From Bacteroidota bacterium (lineage in GTDB: Bacteria > Bacteroidota > Bacteroidia > Flavobacteriales > Flavobacteriaceae), in the NCBI GenBank assembly GCA_023387965.1, contig JAEWHE010000045.1, positions 1 to 64,000 of the forward strand: 64,000 bases of DNA. The letters are read 5' to 3'. Each line of letters starts with the position of its first letter. The stretch's first letter is position 1. This document shows positions 35,362 to 44,434 of this stretch, piece by piece. The notes under the pieces were generated by a model that worked only from the letters and a program-made list of their open reading frames with translations, did not search any database and was not told where the DNA came from. The position numbers and the translations under genes are program-made.

Positions 35362-36102
35362 ATGATTCGATATTTAACCCAAATAGGACGCTATTTTATC
35401 ATGTTGAAAGAAGTTTTCAACAAACCTGTAAAATGGTCCTACATGCGACAGTTAATCTTAAAAGAAATTGACGACCTCATCATAGGTTCTTTAGGAATTG
35501 TAGCTTTTATTTCGTTTTTCATTGGTGGTGTTGTTGCCATTCAAACAGCTTTAAACCTAACCAACCCATTGATTCCGAAAACTTTAATTGCTTTCGCCAC
35601 ACGACAATCCGTAATTTTGGAGTTTGCCCCAACATTTATCTCGATTATTATGGCGGGAAAAGTTGGTTCGTTTATCACCTCGAGTATTGGAACGATGAGG
35701 GTTACGGAACAAATTGACGCATTGGAAGTAATGGGAGTTAACTCGCTTAATTATTTGGTTTTCCCAAAAATTGCCGCTTTAATGCTTTATCCTTTTGTGA
35801 TTGCTTTGAGTATGTTTTTAGGAATTTTAGGCGGATATATGGCAGCCGTTGCCGGAAATTTAACTTCAGGTGCTGAATTCATCAGTGGTTTGCAAACTGA
35901 TTTTATTCCGTTTCACATCCTTTATGCCTTTATCAAAACGATAGTTTACGCCATCATTTTGGCTACTATTCCTTCCTTCCACGGATATTACATGAAAGGT
36001 GGCGCTTTAGAAGTAGGAAAAGCAAGTACTACATCATTCGTGTGGACGAGTGTTGTGGTGATTTTAATGAATTTTATTCTAACCCAATTACTTTTAAATT
36101 AA
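35362..36102 (+). CDS. mlaE: MlaE-family ABC transporter permease
   Basis: This 246-residue inner-membrane permease shows the MlaE pattern: an amphipathic start (LTQIGRYFIMLKEVFNKP), then about five helices and the hallmark SIIMAGKVGSFITSSIGTMRVTEQIDALEVMGVNSLNYLVFPK. This family works with MlaF and an MCE protein to move phospholipids between membranes and keep outer-membrane asymmetry. The ATPase gene starts one base after its stop. No MlaD/MCE gene follows here: the next gene is convergent, so that partner must be elsewhere. Confidence 0.93.
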   Translation: MIRYLTQIGRYFIMLKEVFNKPVKWSYMRQLILKEIDDLIIGSLGIVAFISFFIGGVVAIQTALNLTNPLIPKTLIAFATRQSVILEFAPTFISIIMAGKVGSFITSSIGTMRVTEQIDALEVMGVNSLNYLVFPKIAALMLYPFVIALSMFLGILGGYMAAVAGNLTSGAEFISGLQTDFIPFHILYAFIKTIVYAIILATIPSFHGYYMKGGALEVGKASTTSFVWTSVVVILMNFILTQLLLN

Positions 36103-36103
36103 G

Positions 36104-36886
36104 ATGATTGAAGTTAACGACATAAAAAAATCTTTCGGAGATGCAGAAATTTTGAAAGGAATTACAACTACTTTCGAAACCGGAAAAACAAATCTAATCA
36201 TTGGGCGAAGTGGTTCCGGAAAAACGGTTTTGCTAAAAACTTTATTAGGAATTCATACCCCTGAACAAGGAACAATTTCTTTTGACGGACGAGTTTACTC
36301 CGAAATGGATAAAGATGAAAAACGGGCTTTGAGAACCGAAATTGGAATGGTTTTTCAGGGAAGTGCGCTTTTCGACTCGATGACTGTTGAAGAAAATGTT
36401 GGGTTTCCGCTCAAAATGTTTTCCAGCAAAAAGACTTCGGAGATAAAAACGAGAGTGAACGAAGTATTGGAACGCGTAAATTTGAAGGATGCCAATAAAA
36501 AATTCCCGTCTGAAATTTCCGGAGGAATGCAAAAACGTGTTGCGATTGCTCGTGCCATTGTAAACAATCCTAAGTATTTATTTTGTGACGAACCGAATTC
36601 TGGATTAGATCCCGAAACCTCTATTTTGATTGACGTTTTGATTCAAGAAATCACTAAAGAATACAATATGACAACCGTGATTAATACTCACGATATGAAC
36701 TCGGTTTTACAAATTGGAGAAAAAATTGTGTTCCTCAAAAACGGTTTAAAAGAATGGGAAGGAAACAATGAAGAAGTTTTAGAAACTAAAAATAAATCAA
36801 TTGTAGAATTCGTTTATTCTTCTGACTTATTCAAAAAATTACGCGAAAGTCTTTTGGCGGAAGCCGATGAAGAAAATCAGGAGTGA
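36104..36886 (+). CDS. mlaF: MlaF-family ABC transporter ATPase
   Basis: This 260-residue ATPase has Walker A GRSGSGKTVLLK (about 33-44), signature ISGGMQKRVAIARAI (variant of LSGGQ, typical of MlaF), Walker B YLFCDEPNSGLDPETS, and the switch His in INTHDMNSVLQIG. The MlaF-type FQGSALFDSMTVEENVGFPLK is present. The C-terminal tail (LRESLLAEADEENQE) is acidic. It pairs with the permease immediately upstream to drive lipid transport. The operon ends before the terminator at 37012. Confidence 0.94.
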   Translation: MIEVNDIKKSFGDAEILKGITTTFETGKTNLIIGRSGSGKTVLLKTLLGIHTPEQGTISFDGRVYSEMDKDEKRALRTEIGMVFQGSALFDSMTVEENVGFPLKMFSSKKTSEIKTRVNEVLERVNLKDANKKFPSEISGGMQKRVAIARAIVNNPKYLFCDEPNSGLDPETSILIDVLIQEITKEYNMTTVINTHDMNSVLQIGEKIVFLKNGLKEWEGNNEEVLETKNKSIVEFVYSSDLFKKLRESLLAEADEENQE

Positions 36887-37011
36887 AAGGAATAAATTTC
36901 AATTTTAGAAATTCCAAATTCCAACTGTACAGTAAATTCCAATTTAAGAAATTGCTTCGCCTGTTCGCTATCGCTCGAGTCTGAATTCCAAGTACAAGCT
37001 TTAGAATTTAC

Positions 37012-37054
37012 AAAAAAGCCTAACAGATTTTAAATATAACTGTTAGGCTTTTTT
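37012..37054. terminator. Bidirectional intrinsic terminator
   Basis: Stem AAAAAGCCTAACAG / CTGTTAGGCTTTTT around an AT-rich loop between convergent mlaF and the guanylyltransferase gene. Confidence 0.88.
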
Positions 37055-37093
37055 GCTTCAAAACTGAAATTGCAACTGAAAACTGCTACCAAT

Positions 37094-38152
37094 TTACTTC
37101 GTCACCATTGCAGTAATTCGTTTGATATCTTGCTCTTTTCCTTTGGGATAAATCAACAATACATCTTCTTTATCGACAATAATATAATCGCTTAAACCAT
37201 CAACAATAATTAGCTTTTTTGCATCAGTTCGAATAATATTGTTGGCCGCATTTTCTAAAAAAACTTGTGCATTAACCACGGCATTCAATTGATTATCTTT
37301 TGGTAATTTTTCGTAGAGAGAACCCCAAGTTCCTAAATCATTCCAATCGAATGTTGCCGGCAAGACATACACATTTTCGGCTTTTTCCATGATGGCATAA
37401 TCAATTGAAATATTTTCTGCCAAAGCATAATTTTGATTGATGAATTCTTGTTCTCTTTCGGTATTTAAAACTGGATAACCTTCCTCAAATAAGGCATTCA
37501 TTTGTGGTTGAAATTGCTCAAAGGCTTCAGTTACGGCTTTTGCACTCCAAATAAAAATTCCGGCGTTCCACACGAAGTTTCCACTTTCTAAAAAAGATTT
37601 TGCCGTTTCATAATCGGGTTTTTCTCTAAATTGGTTAACCTTTTTAATCGGGTTTGCATCATTTTTATCGAATTCGATATAACCGAAACCAGTGTTGGGA
37701 AAAGTAGGTTGAATCCCTAAAGTCATCAACGCATTATTATTTTGACAAAAATCAAATGACTGTTGAAGATTCTCGACAAAAGCATTCTCGTCTTCAATCC
37801 AGTGATCGCTTGGAGCGACAACCATCAACGCATCGGGATTTAGTTTTTTAATTTTTAAAGAAGCGTATAAAATACAAGGTGCCGTATTTCTCATCGCTGG
37901 CTCGAGTAAAACTTGCTCTTGCTTTACTTGCGGTAACTGCTGCAAAACCAAGTTATTGTAACGCTCGTTAGTTAAAATAAAAATATTTTCTGCTGGAATT
38001 AATTTAGCTAATCTCCCAAAAGTTTTTTGAATGAGCGTTTCGCCCGTTCCTAACATATCGTGAAACTGTTTCGGAAATTCATTTGTACTAACTGGCCAAA
38101 AACGTGACCCTACCCCGCCTGCCATCAAAATGGCAAAATAATTTTTATTCAT
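37094..38152 (-). CDS. manC: Mannose-1-phosphate guanylyltransferase
   Basis: This 352-residue enzyme makes GDP-mannose from mannose-1-phosphate and GTP for polysaccharide or glycan synthesis. The nucleotidyl-transfer motif AGGVGSRFWPVSTNEFPKQF (residues 11-30) is intact. Further signs are EPAMRNTAPCILYA, VVAPSDHWI, FREKPDYETAKSF, WNAGIFIW and SIDYAIMEKAENVYVLPATFDWNDLGTWGSLYE. The length fits single-function enzymes without the phosphomannose isomerase domain. It is followed upstream by the SprT-like gene on the same strand with an 80-base gap. Confidence 0.95.
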   Translation of the reverse strand: MNKNYFAILMAGGVGSRFWPVSTNEFPKQFHDMLGTGETLIQKTFGRLAKLIPAENIFILTNERYNNLVLQQLPQVKQEQVLLEPAMRNTAPCILYASLKIKKLNPDALMVVAPSDHWIEDENAFVENLQQSFDFCQNNNALMTLGIQPTFPNTGFGYIEFDKNDANPIKKVNQFREKPDYETAKSFLESGNFVWNAGIFIWSAKAVTEAFEQFQPQMNALFEEGYPVLNTEREQEFINQNYALAENISIDYAIMEKAENVYVLPATFDWNDLGTWGSLYEKLPKDNQLNAVVNAQVFLENAANNIIRTDAKKLIIVDGLSDYIIVDKEDVLLIYPKGKEQDIKRITAMVTK

Positions 38153-38232
38153 TGCTTATCGTAAGTTTCAAAACTATGTTAAATATTCGACATTTCCAGC
38201 GAAAACACAAGTTAATTAAATTTCATTTAACA

Positions 38233-38832
38233 TTATTGCGGTAATATTTCGACCTCGGCATTTGGGTTGAAAAGATAAATTTTTCCGGTTTGTAATTCTA
38301 CACATTCAAAACGTTTGGTTCGTTGAGCACCTTTGCGAAAAATTTTTCCATTATAAATTCTGAAAACACTTCCATAAGGAATTTCGAAAATATAATTTTT
38401 GTCATTTTGCGCATCAAATTGTTTCAAAGCCAATGATAATGTGGCATCGGTATCGCTACTTGCCGAAGGATTTCTAAAATGTCGTGCCAACAACGGCAAC
38501 AATTGCATTGGAAAAATTTCTGGGCGAATGAACGGCACCATCAATTGCTGAAAGGTGTATTTCCATTCGTTTCCGTGCGGTTTAATATTTCTTCCAAATT
38601 TTTTAAAGGCAACCAAATGCGCAATTTCGTGAACTAAAGTCATCAAAAACTTATATTTATTCAAACTTGAATTTACCGTAATTTCATGCTTTCCGGTTGG
38701 TCCTTTACGATAATCGCCATGTCTTGTCATGCGTTCGTTTACAATTTTCAAATGCACTTCGTTAGCAACGATGAGTTCAAAAATTGGTTCAACCGCGTGT
38801 TCGGGCAAATATTTCGCGAGCGTTTCGTTCAA
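38233..38832 (-). CDS. SprT-like zinc metallopeptidase-domain protein
   Basis: This 199-residue protein has the SprT/Spartan-like zinc motif LVHEIAHLVAFKKFGRNIKPHGNEWKYTFQQL (about 64-95, HEIAH with a downstream His), matching the minigluzincin fold. The C-terminal part KNYIFEIPYGSVFRIYNGKIFRKGAQRTKRFECVELQTGKIYLF resembles the SprT zinc-ribbon region but lacks the cysteine pairs. No signal peptide. Eukaryotic Spartan cleaves DNA-protein crosslinks; bacterial roles are mostly unproven. Its start is 11 bases downstream of the SDR stop, so it is probably co-transcribed. Confidence 0.88.
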   Translation of the reverse strand: MNETLAKYLPEHAVEPIFELIVANEVHLKIVNERMTRHGDYRKGPTGKHEITVNSSLNKYKFLMTLVHEIAHLVAFKKFGRNIKPHGNEWKYTFQQLMVPFIRPEIFPMQLLPLLARHFRNPSASSDTDATLSLALKQFDAQNDKNYIFEIPYGSVFRIYNGKIFRKGAQRTKRFECVELQTGKIYLFNPNAEVEILPQ

Positions 38833-38843
38833 AAAAATGTTTA

Positions 38844-39521
38844 TTATGGAGTTGTGGAAGAAACTTGTAAAACTTTTCCGTTGAAAAATTGATTTCCTGT
38901 TAACACGAAATCAAAAATATATTGTGCCATTTGTTGTGGCAAAAGTGGCGCTTGATAACCCGGAAACGCTTCTGCTAACATTTCGGTTTGTACAGAACCC
39001 AAAGCCAAAACATTAAAAGAAATTCCTTGTTCTTTGTATTCTTCCGCCAATAATTCCGAAAGCGTAATGACGGCACCTTTGCTCGAGCTATAAGCCGATA
39101 ATCCGGCAAACTTCATCGTTCCTTGAACGCCACCCATAGAACTAACGGTTACCACATGACTTCCTTTTTGTAAAAATGGCAATGCAATTTTAGTTAATGC
39201 AGCCACTCCAAAAACATTCACTTTATAAATTTTTTCAAAATCGGCAGCGGTTGTTTCAGCAAAAGGTTTTACGACAATTGCTCCTGCATTGTGTACAATT
39301 GCATCTATTTTTTTCCAAGAATTTTCTAAAAAATGAGTTACTTTTTCAAATTCGGTCTCAACCCCTAAGTCAACAGACAACCAAGTGATATTTGGATTTT
39401 CAAGTAATAATTTTTGGCTATTTCGCGAAAGCGCTAAAACTTGATGACCTTGATTGGCAAACAAAAGCGCGAGCTCCAACCCTATTCCGCGGCTGGTTCC
39501 GGTAACAATAATGTTTTTCAT
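38844..39521 (-). CDS. Short-chain dehydrogenase/reductase
   Basis: This 225-residue SDR starts at the ATG at 39521 (MKNIIVTGTSRGIGLELAL). A longer reading adds 21 residues ahead of the nucleotide-binding motif and is not supported. TGTSRGIG is the dinucleotide motif, HNAGA the NAG-type structural motif, SSMGG the catalytic Ser region, and AYSSSKGA contains the YxxxK pair. The substrate cannot be judged. It is the first gene of a possible SDR-SprT-manC operon. Confidence 0.92.
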   Translation of the reverse strand: MKNIIVTGTSRGIGLELALLFANQGHQVLALSRNSQKLLLENPNITWLSVDLGVETEFEKVTHFLENSWKKIDAIVHNAGAIVVKPFAETTAADFEKIYKVNVFGVAALTKIALPFLQKGSHVVTVSSMGGVQGTMKFAGLSAYSSSKGAVITLSELLAEEYKEQGISFNVLALGSVQTEMLAEAFPGYQAPLLPQQMAQYIFDFVLTGNQFFNGKVLQVSSTTP

Positions 39522-39724
39522 TAGAATAATTTTTGCAGTAAAAAGCTTTACCAAACGCAAATTTACAAAAATATAAACAAGCATTATAAGGATTCATTTT
39601 CTACATTATTACACAAATATTTCCACACTTTTCCACACTATGTTGTCCTGAAAATTTTCTTACAAAACCACTATTCTCTTATTTTTCAATAGATTACGAC
39701 TAATCCGAATTACATTCGTGAAAA

Positions 39725-39740
39725 TGGCACATTTCTTTCA
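39725..39740 (+). promoter_or_regulatory. Possible sigma-54 promoter
   Basis: TGGCAC followed by TTTCA matches the -24/-12 pattern (TGGCAC-N5-TTGCA) except for one base at the -12 GC. It lies 45 bases before the small secreted-protein gene at 39785, and a sigma-54 response regulator is encoded nearby at 40237. Confidence 0.35.
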
Positions 39741-39784
39741 TTATTTAATTTGAAAAAGAAAATTACTACCAAAAAAATATTGCT

Positions 39785-40078
39785 ATGAAAAAGTTTATAA
39801 TCATGATGGTTCTTGCAGTTGGACCTAGTTTCCACGCAGAAGCTTCGCACAAAAATCAAAACATAATTTCTGTTGAACAGGAAAAAACTTATAACCCAAT
39901 TGAAGCGTCGGCAATTCCGGCAGAAGTATTAAAAAACATCAGTTCGAAATACGGCGGATTCACAATTAGGGAAGCTCACGTTGCTGCAGATGGCGAATAT
40001 AAATTGGTTTTGGCAAAAGACGAAACCACTACAACAGCCTATTTTAACAGCAAAGGTGAGTTTATTAAAGAAGCATAG
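39785..40078 (+). CDS. Small secreted PepSY-like protein
   Basis: This 97-residue protein has a signal peptide (about 1-20, ending AEAS). The mature part SAIPAEVLKNISSKYGGFTIREAHVAADGEYKLVLAKDETTTTAYFNSKGEFIKEA has the compact helix-strand layout of the PepSY-like/DUF2874 family: the P-x-x-V-x-x-x-I start, then a beta meander ending in a short strand. It is probably periplasmic; PepSY-like proteins often inhibit or chaperone peptidases, but no partner is known. It is followed by two small hairpins and then the sigma-54 regulator gene. Confidence 0.75.
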   Translation: MKKFIIMMVLAVGPSFHAEASHKNQNIISVEQEKTYNPIEASAIPAEVLKNISSKYGGFTIREAHVAADGEYKLVLAKDETTTTAYFNSKGEFIKEA

Positions 40079-40099
40079 TTTAAGTTAAGTTTGTTGAAG

Positions 40100-40149
40100 G
40101 AAAAGCCTCGTGCTTTTCACAGTACAAGGAGATGTGGGGGCATCTCCTT
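40100..40149 (+). terminator. Tandem hairpins after the PepSY-like gene
   Basis: Two adjacent stems, GGAAAAGC / GCTTTTC (40099-40117) and AAGGAGATG / CATCTCCTT (40126-40149), followed by a weak T-rich tail. Likely a terminator. The second, GC-rich loop (TGGGGG) is unusual. Confidence 0.5.
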
Positions 40150-40236
40150 TATTGTTTTTACTCGAGATTATAACATATATTAACACTTGAAAATCATTTT
40201 TAATTTTAAATTTGTAATAAATCCATGCCCCAATAA

Positions 40237-41574
40237 ATGAGCGAAAAAATTCTGGTTATAGACGACGATGTTTCTTTCTGCATAATGCTGAAAACTTTCT
40301 TGCAAAAAAAAGGTTTTGATGTAACAAACGCTTTTAATGCTAAGGATGCGGAAAACGAAATTAGTAACCAAATTTTTTCCGTAGTGCTTACTGACATCCG
40401 ACTTCCGGATAGTGATGGCTTGGAAATTTTAAAATTTGTTAAGCAAAATTCTCCCAAAACACAAGTTATTTTAATGACGGGCTACACGGATATAAAAACC
40501 GCTGTAAATGCAATGAAAATTGGGGCTTTCGATTATGTTGGAAAACCAATTAATCCAGACGAAATTTTGCATACGATCACGCAATCTCTGAAAAAAAAGC
40601 CGGAAAATATTCCCGCGGAAACCGCGAATGAGATTACTCCAACTCCTAAAAATACTGACACTTTCGTAAAAGGTATTAGTGCTTCGTCCGGGAAACTTCA
40701 CGAATATATTACGCTTGTGGCGCCAACGAATATGTCTGTTTTGATTATGGGCGATAGTGGAACCGGAAAAGAATATATTGCTCACACGATTCACACGCAA
40801 AGCAAACGCGCGGAAAAACCTTTCATTGCCGTAGATTGTGGTGCGATTCCAAAAGAATTGGCGTCAAGCGAATTTTTTGGACATTTGAAAGGTTCGTTTA
40901 CTGGAGCCATTAATGACAAAATCGGGCATTTTGAAGCAGCAAATGGAGGAACGCTTTTTTTAGACGAAGTAGGAAATTTAACTTACGAAGTTCAGGTGCA
41001 ATTGCTTCGTGCGTTGCAAGAGCGAAAAGTGAAACCTGTGGGAAGTAACCACGAAGTTAAAGTTGATATCAGGGTAATTGCCGCCACAAATGAGGATTTA
41101 ACCGAAGCTGTAAAAAATGGCGATTTCCGTGAGGATTTGTACCATCGATTGAATGAATTTAGCATTCAGGCTCCACGATTAAGCGAAAGAAAAACGGACA
41201 TCATGGTTTTTGCCCATCATTTTTTAGATTTGGCAAATACCGATTTAGAAAAAAATATTCAAGGATTTGACAGCGAAGTAAGTGGTTTGTTTATGAATTA
41301 TGATTGGCCTGGAAATCTTCGTGAGATGAAAAATACGGTAAAAAGAGCCGTACTTTTAACCCAAACCGAAACTATTGCAGCAGCCGTTTTACCTGCGGAA
41401 ATGACACAAGTTCAACCGAATCAGAGTATTTCTTTTACCAAAGAAAATGAGGAAGAAATTATTCGGAAAGCACTTCATCAGGTAAATTATAACAAAAGCA
41501 AGGCTGCAAAATTGTTGAATATCGACAGAAAAACGCTTTATAATAAATTAAAATTATACAGCATCGACCTTTAA
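40237..41574 (+). CDS. Sigma-54-dependent response regulator (NtrC family)
   Basis: This 445-residue protein has a receiver domain (about 1-115; Asp 53 in VLTDIRLPDSDG, Lys in VGKPINPDE). The AAA+ domain follows: Walker A GDSGTGKE at about 172, the sigma-54 contact loop as GSFTGA at about 219, and Walker B GGTLFLDEVGN. A Fis-type DNA-binding end (NYNKSKAAKLLNIDRKTLYNKLKLYSIDL) completes it. The family activates sigma-54 promoters when phosphorylated. Its stop overlaps that of the convergent hybrid kinase at 41571 by four bases, so the two are likely a pair. The GSFTGA variant is an accepted form. A sigma-54-like site lies upstream of the neighbouring PepSY-like gene. Confidence 0.95.
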   Translation: MSEKILVIDDDVSFCIMLKTFLQKKGFDVTNAFNAKDAENEISNQIFSVVLTDIRLPDSDGLEILKFVKQNSPKTQVILMTGYTDIKTAVNAMKIGAFDYVGKPINPDEILHTITQSLKKKPENIPAETANEITPTPKNTDTFVKGISASSGKLHEYITLVAPTNMSVLIMGDSGTGKEYIAHTIHTQSKRAEKPFIAVDCGAIPKELASSEFFGHLKGSFTGAINDKIGHFEAANGGTLFLDEVGNLTYEVQVQLLRALQERKVKPVGSNHEVKVDIRVIAATNEDLTEAVKNGDFREDLYHRLNEFSIQAPRLSERKTDIMVFAHHFLDLANTDLEKNIQGFDSEVSGLFMNYDWPGNLREMKNTVKRAVLLTQTETIAAAVLPAEMTQVQPNQSISFTKENEEEIIRKALHQVNYNKSKAAKLLNIDRKTLYNKLKLYSIDL

Positions 41575-43991
41575 TTTTTGTCGAATTCTTTTTTGATGGC
41601 GATTTCCAATTCGTCTAATTTCTTGAAAATATTTTGCAGATATTCCTTTGTTTCCGAAGTTGAAATTTGCAAAGACTGGTCTTCAATTGGTTCGAGTAAA
41701 TCCGAAATTTCATACACTTCCATTTGTTTTAGCATCGGAATCATTTTGTGCGCAGTTGCCGACATTTTTTGCTGGTCATTTACCTGAAAAGCCTCTATCA
41801 TTTCCGCTTTATTTGTCGCCACACTTTCAAAAAATGTATCTAAAATTAATTTTAAAGATTCTTCATCATTTTGTGTAAACTGATTCAAACTACTAAGGTC
41901 AAACAGTTTTTCCGAGGTTTTTTTATTTTGAAATTGTTCCGAAGCAATTAATTCCTCTCCGGAAAAAACTTTTTCCATCAATTGTAGAAGCAAGTCTAAC
42001 TGTAATGGCTTCGAATGAAAAGCGGTAAATCCTTTGCTTAAAAAATCATCTGCGGTTAAATTTCTTTTTCCCGAAAGCGCAATCACCGGAACCTCTGAAA
42101 CTTGTTTATTTTCGTGTAACCGAATTAATTTTACCAGTTCAAATCCGTCTAAATTTGGCATTTGGATATCGGTTAAAATTAAATCGAATTTTTCGTACTG
42201 AAGCAAATTAATTACTTTCCCGGCATCGATTAAAGTGGTGATTTGACAAGGATATTTTGAAAAAATTTCCTGCATAAGCGAAAGTTGCATCGCATCATCA
42301 TCCACAATCAATATTTTTTTGTCTGCCAAAAAAGGATACTCCTGATTAATGACTTGTGATTCGATATTTTCCGGTTGATTTTCCGAAGCAATCGCAGGAA
42401 TAATTACAGTAAAAATCGAGCCTTGATTTTCTTGACTGTCCACCGAAATTTTTCCGTCGAGCAGGCGAAGCATTTTTTTAGCAATCGTTAAGCCTAATCC
42501 GGTTCCACCAAATTTTTTCTCAATCCCGTCATGAGCTTGGGTAAATTCTTTGAAAACTGCTTTTTGTTTTTCTTTGGCAATCCCAATTCCGGTGTCGATT
42601 ACCGAAACAATAATTTTGTCGTTTTCTTTTCTTGCCAAAACCTCAACCGATCCTTCTTGAGTAAATTTGATCGCATTGGAAATTAAATTTGTGAAAATTT
42701 GTTTCAACCGATAAGGATCAGAAATATATAAGGAATCCAATTTTTCATCAATATCCCAATTAAGCTCAATGCCTTTATTTTCGGCGTTTGGTTCCAGCGG
42801 TTTACAAGTATTTAGAATTAAATCTTTAAAATTAAAACTGACTTTATCAATGGAAATTCGATTATTTTCGAGTTTGGAAAAATCCACTAAATCATTTACC
42901 AACCGAATAATATAGTTAGACGAATGTTTAATGTTCTCCAAATATTGCAATTGTTTCGAGTTAATTTCGGTTTTTTTAAGCAAATCTGTAAAACCCACAA
43001 CGCTTCCCAAAGGCGTTTGAATATCGTGGGTTACGGTTGCCAAAAGCATGGTTTTACTTCGTAATAAATCTTCTTTTTCGGCATTTAAAACTTCGAGTTG
43101 GTCACGATAACGCTGGTTAATGCTCACATCACGAATAATAATCCAAGCAAATAATATCAGTAAAAAAAGTGAAATAGCACCAACCCAAGCAATGGTTTTC
43201 ATGGTGTTGTCAATTGTCTTTTGCGACTCTACGATTTTAGAATAGGACTTATCGAGAATTTGTTTTTCGAGTTGTGACAAAACCACCCGAAGCTGATCAG
43301 AAATGACACGGTTTTCTTCTAAAACTTTTTGTTCCTTTTTAAAAAGTTGGTTTCGCAATTTATTTTCTCGAACGACCACTTTTGTAATTTGGTTGACAAA
43401 AGCGATGGTTAAAGAATCATTGGAAAGTGGCAATTTACTTAACGAATCGATTTGTTGTTGGGTAAGAACGTCACGCAAGAAACCTTGAAATTGTCGGGAA
43501 TCGGAAATTTTTACTGGTTTGATTTCCGCCACCATTGAATCTTTTGTAGCATAAATTCTCCGACTTGCTCTTTCAAAAGGCGCTTCTTTTTCGTATTCTT
43601 TTCTAAAACGAATCACCTCAGTAAGACTTCTTTTTTTGCGTTGCAAAAGCATTTGGATGGTGTCAAGTTTACCTAATTGTTCGGCATCCATTTCAGCTTT
43701 TATAGCTTCAATTTCGCCACTTACGCTATCCACCATTTTGATGTAAACGGCATGATCTTTTGTTGAACCTGTTAAAATAGAATTTCTTCCGGCAGATTCC
43801 GAAGCGTATAAATTGGCAATCGCATTACTGATTTTGATGATTTTTTGGTTGCCGGTTGTGGCAGTTGCATCGGGTTTGGCAATTTTTAAAATTTCGGTGT
43901 AAACAAACCAAATGGAAAATACTGCCAGAATAAATAACAGTAGATATCCAACGATAACTTTACCTTTTAATGCTCGGGATTTGTGGCTCAT
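41571..43991 (-). CDS. Hybrid sensor histidine kinase with receiver and Hpt domains
   Basis: This 806-residue membrane kinase has TM1 at about 10-30, then a mainly helical extracytoplasmic sensor region with long coiled-coil stretches (to about 265). TM2 lies at about 268-290. The cytoplasmic part holds HisKA (His about 322, ATVTHDIQTPLG), HATPase_c (FTNLISNAIKFT, DTGIGIAKE, GGTGLGLTIAKK), a receiver (Asp about 608, LILTDIQMPNLDG) and an Hpt domain (His about 748, ATAHKMIP). A full His-Asp-His relay is thus in one chain, and the final Asp is probably the sigma-54 regulator transcribed towards it. The signal is unknown. Confidence 0.94.
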   Translation of the reverse strand: MSHKSRALKGKVIVGYLLLFILAVFSIWFVYTEILKIAKPDATATTGNQKIIKISNAIANLYASESAGRNSILTGSTKDHAVYIKMVDSVSGEIEAIKAEMDAEQLGKLDTIQMLLQRKKRSLTEVIRFRKEYEKEAPFERASRRIYATKDSMVAEIKPVKISDSRQFQGFLRDVLTQQQIDSLSKLPLSNDSLTIAFVNQITKVVVRENKLRNQLFKKEQKVLEENRVISDQLRVVLSQLEKQILDKSYSKIVESQKTIDNTMKTIAWVGAISLFLLILFAWIIIRDVSINQRYRDQLEVLNAEKEDLLRSKTMLLATVTHDIQTPLGSVVGFTDLLKKTEINSKQLQYLENIKHSSNYIIRLVNDLVDFSKLENNRISIDKVSFNFKDLILNTCKPLEPNAENKGIELNWDIDEKLDSLYISDPYRLKQIFTNLISNAIKFTQEGSVEVLARKENDKIIVSVIDTGIGIAKEKQKAVFKEFTQAHDGIEKKFGGTGLGLTIAKKMLRLLDGKISVDSQENQGSIFTVIIPAIASENQPENIESQVINQEYPFLADKKILIVDDDAMQLSLMQEIFSKYPCQITTLIDAGKVINLLQYEKFDLILTDIQMPNLDGFELVKLIRLHENKQVSEVPVIALSGKRNLTADDFLSKGFTAFHSKPLQLDLLLQLMEKVFSGEELIASEQFQNKKTSEKLFDLSSLNQFTQNDEESLKLILDTFFESVATNKAEMIEAFQVNDQQKMSATAHKMIPMLKQMEVYEISDLLEPIEDQSLQISTSETKEYLQNIFKKLDELEIAIKKEFDKN

Positions 43992-44099
43992 GAGCTAAAG
44001 ATAATATTTAAAGTTGAAAGTGTAAAAATTTAGTTTCAGGTTTAAAGTTTTTGAAACATTAAGAAGTTAAGGTTAATTAAGGTTTGATTGGTTTAGAGT

Positions 44100-44270
44100 A
44101 AAACTTGAAACCAGAAATTTGAAACCAGAAACAATAAAACCTAAAACCTAAATTTATACCATATAATACATATAAGAAAATATAAGTTTGGAGTGCAAAT
44201 GCAACTTGAAACTTGAAACTTGAAACTTTGAAACTTGAAACTTTGAAACTTCAAACTTTAAATCCAAAAC
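44100..44270 (+). repeat. Short tandem repeats (CTTGAAA)n and related
   Basis: Seven- and eight-base units (CTTGAAA, CTTTGAAA) are repeated about eight times between 44200 and 44262, preceded by degenerate AAACCAGAAA/AAACCTAAAA units. The interval 43992-44434 contains no gene, only these repeats and the structured element at 44299. Confidence 0.7.
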
Positions 44271-44298
44271 TTTCCAAAAGGGCGAAAAGTTTTTTCAA

Positions 44299-44390
44299 TA
44301 GCCCCGATTGAAGTGGAAATCCTTTTTTTCCAATTGCCCGGATGCAAATCCGGGGTAATTGAAAAAAAGATTGAAGCGAAAAGCGGGAAT
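44299..44390 (+). ncRNA. Dispersed structured element, copy 4
   Basis: Conserved ends TAGCCCCGATTGAAGTGGAAA and GATTGAAGCGAAAAGCGGGA, with GCCCCG able to pair with CGGG. Between them lies CAATTGCCCGGAT / ATCCGGGGTAATTG. The inner hairpin is a different sequence from the copies at 25321 and 27340 but has the same shape, as expected if the structure rather than the sequence is kept. Confidence 0.5.
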
Positions 44391-44434
44391 TTCCTTTCCT
44401 GAAAATGCCCGACCCTTCGCTCCAAAAAATTATT

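Noticed and set aside
43992..44434. Possible small gene in the repeat-rich gap
   Set aside because: Only simple CTTGAAA repeats and the structured element are present; no frame has credible composition.
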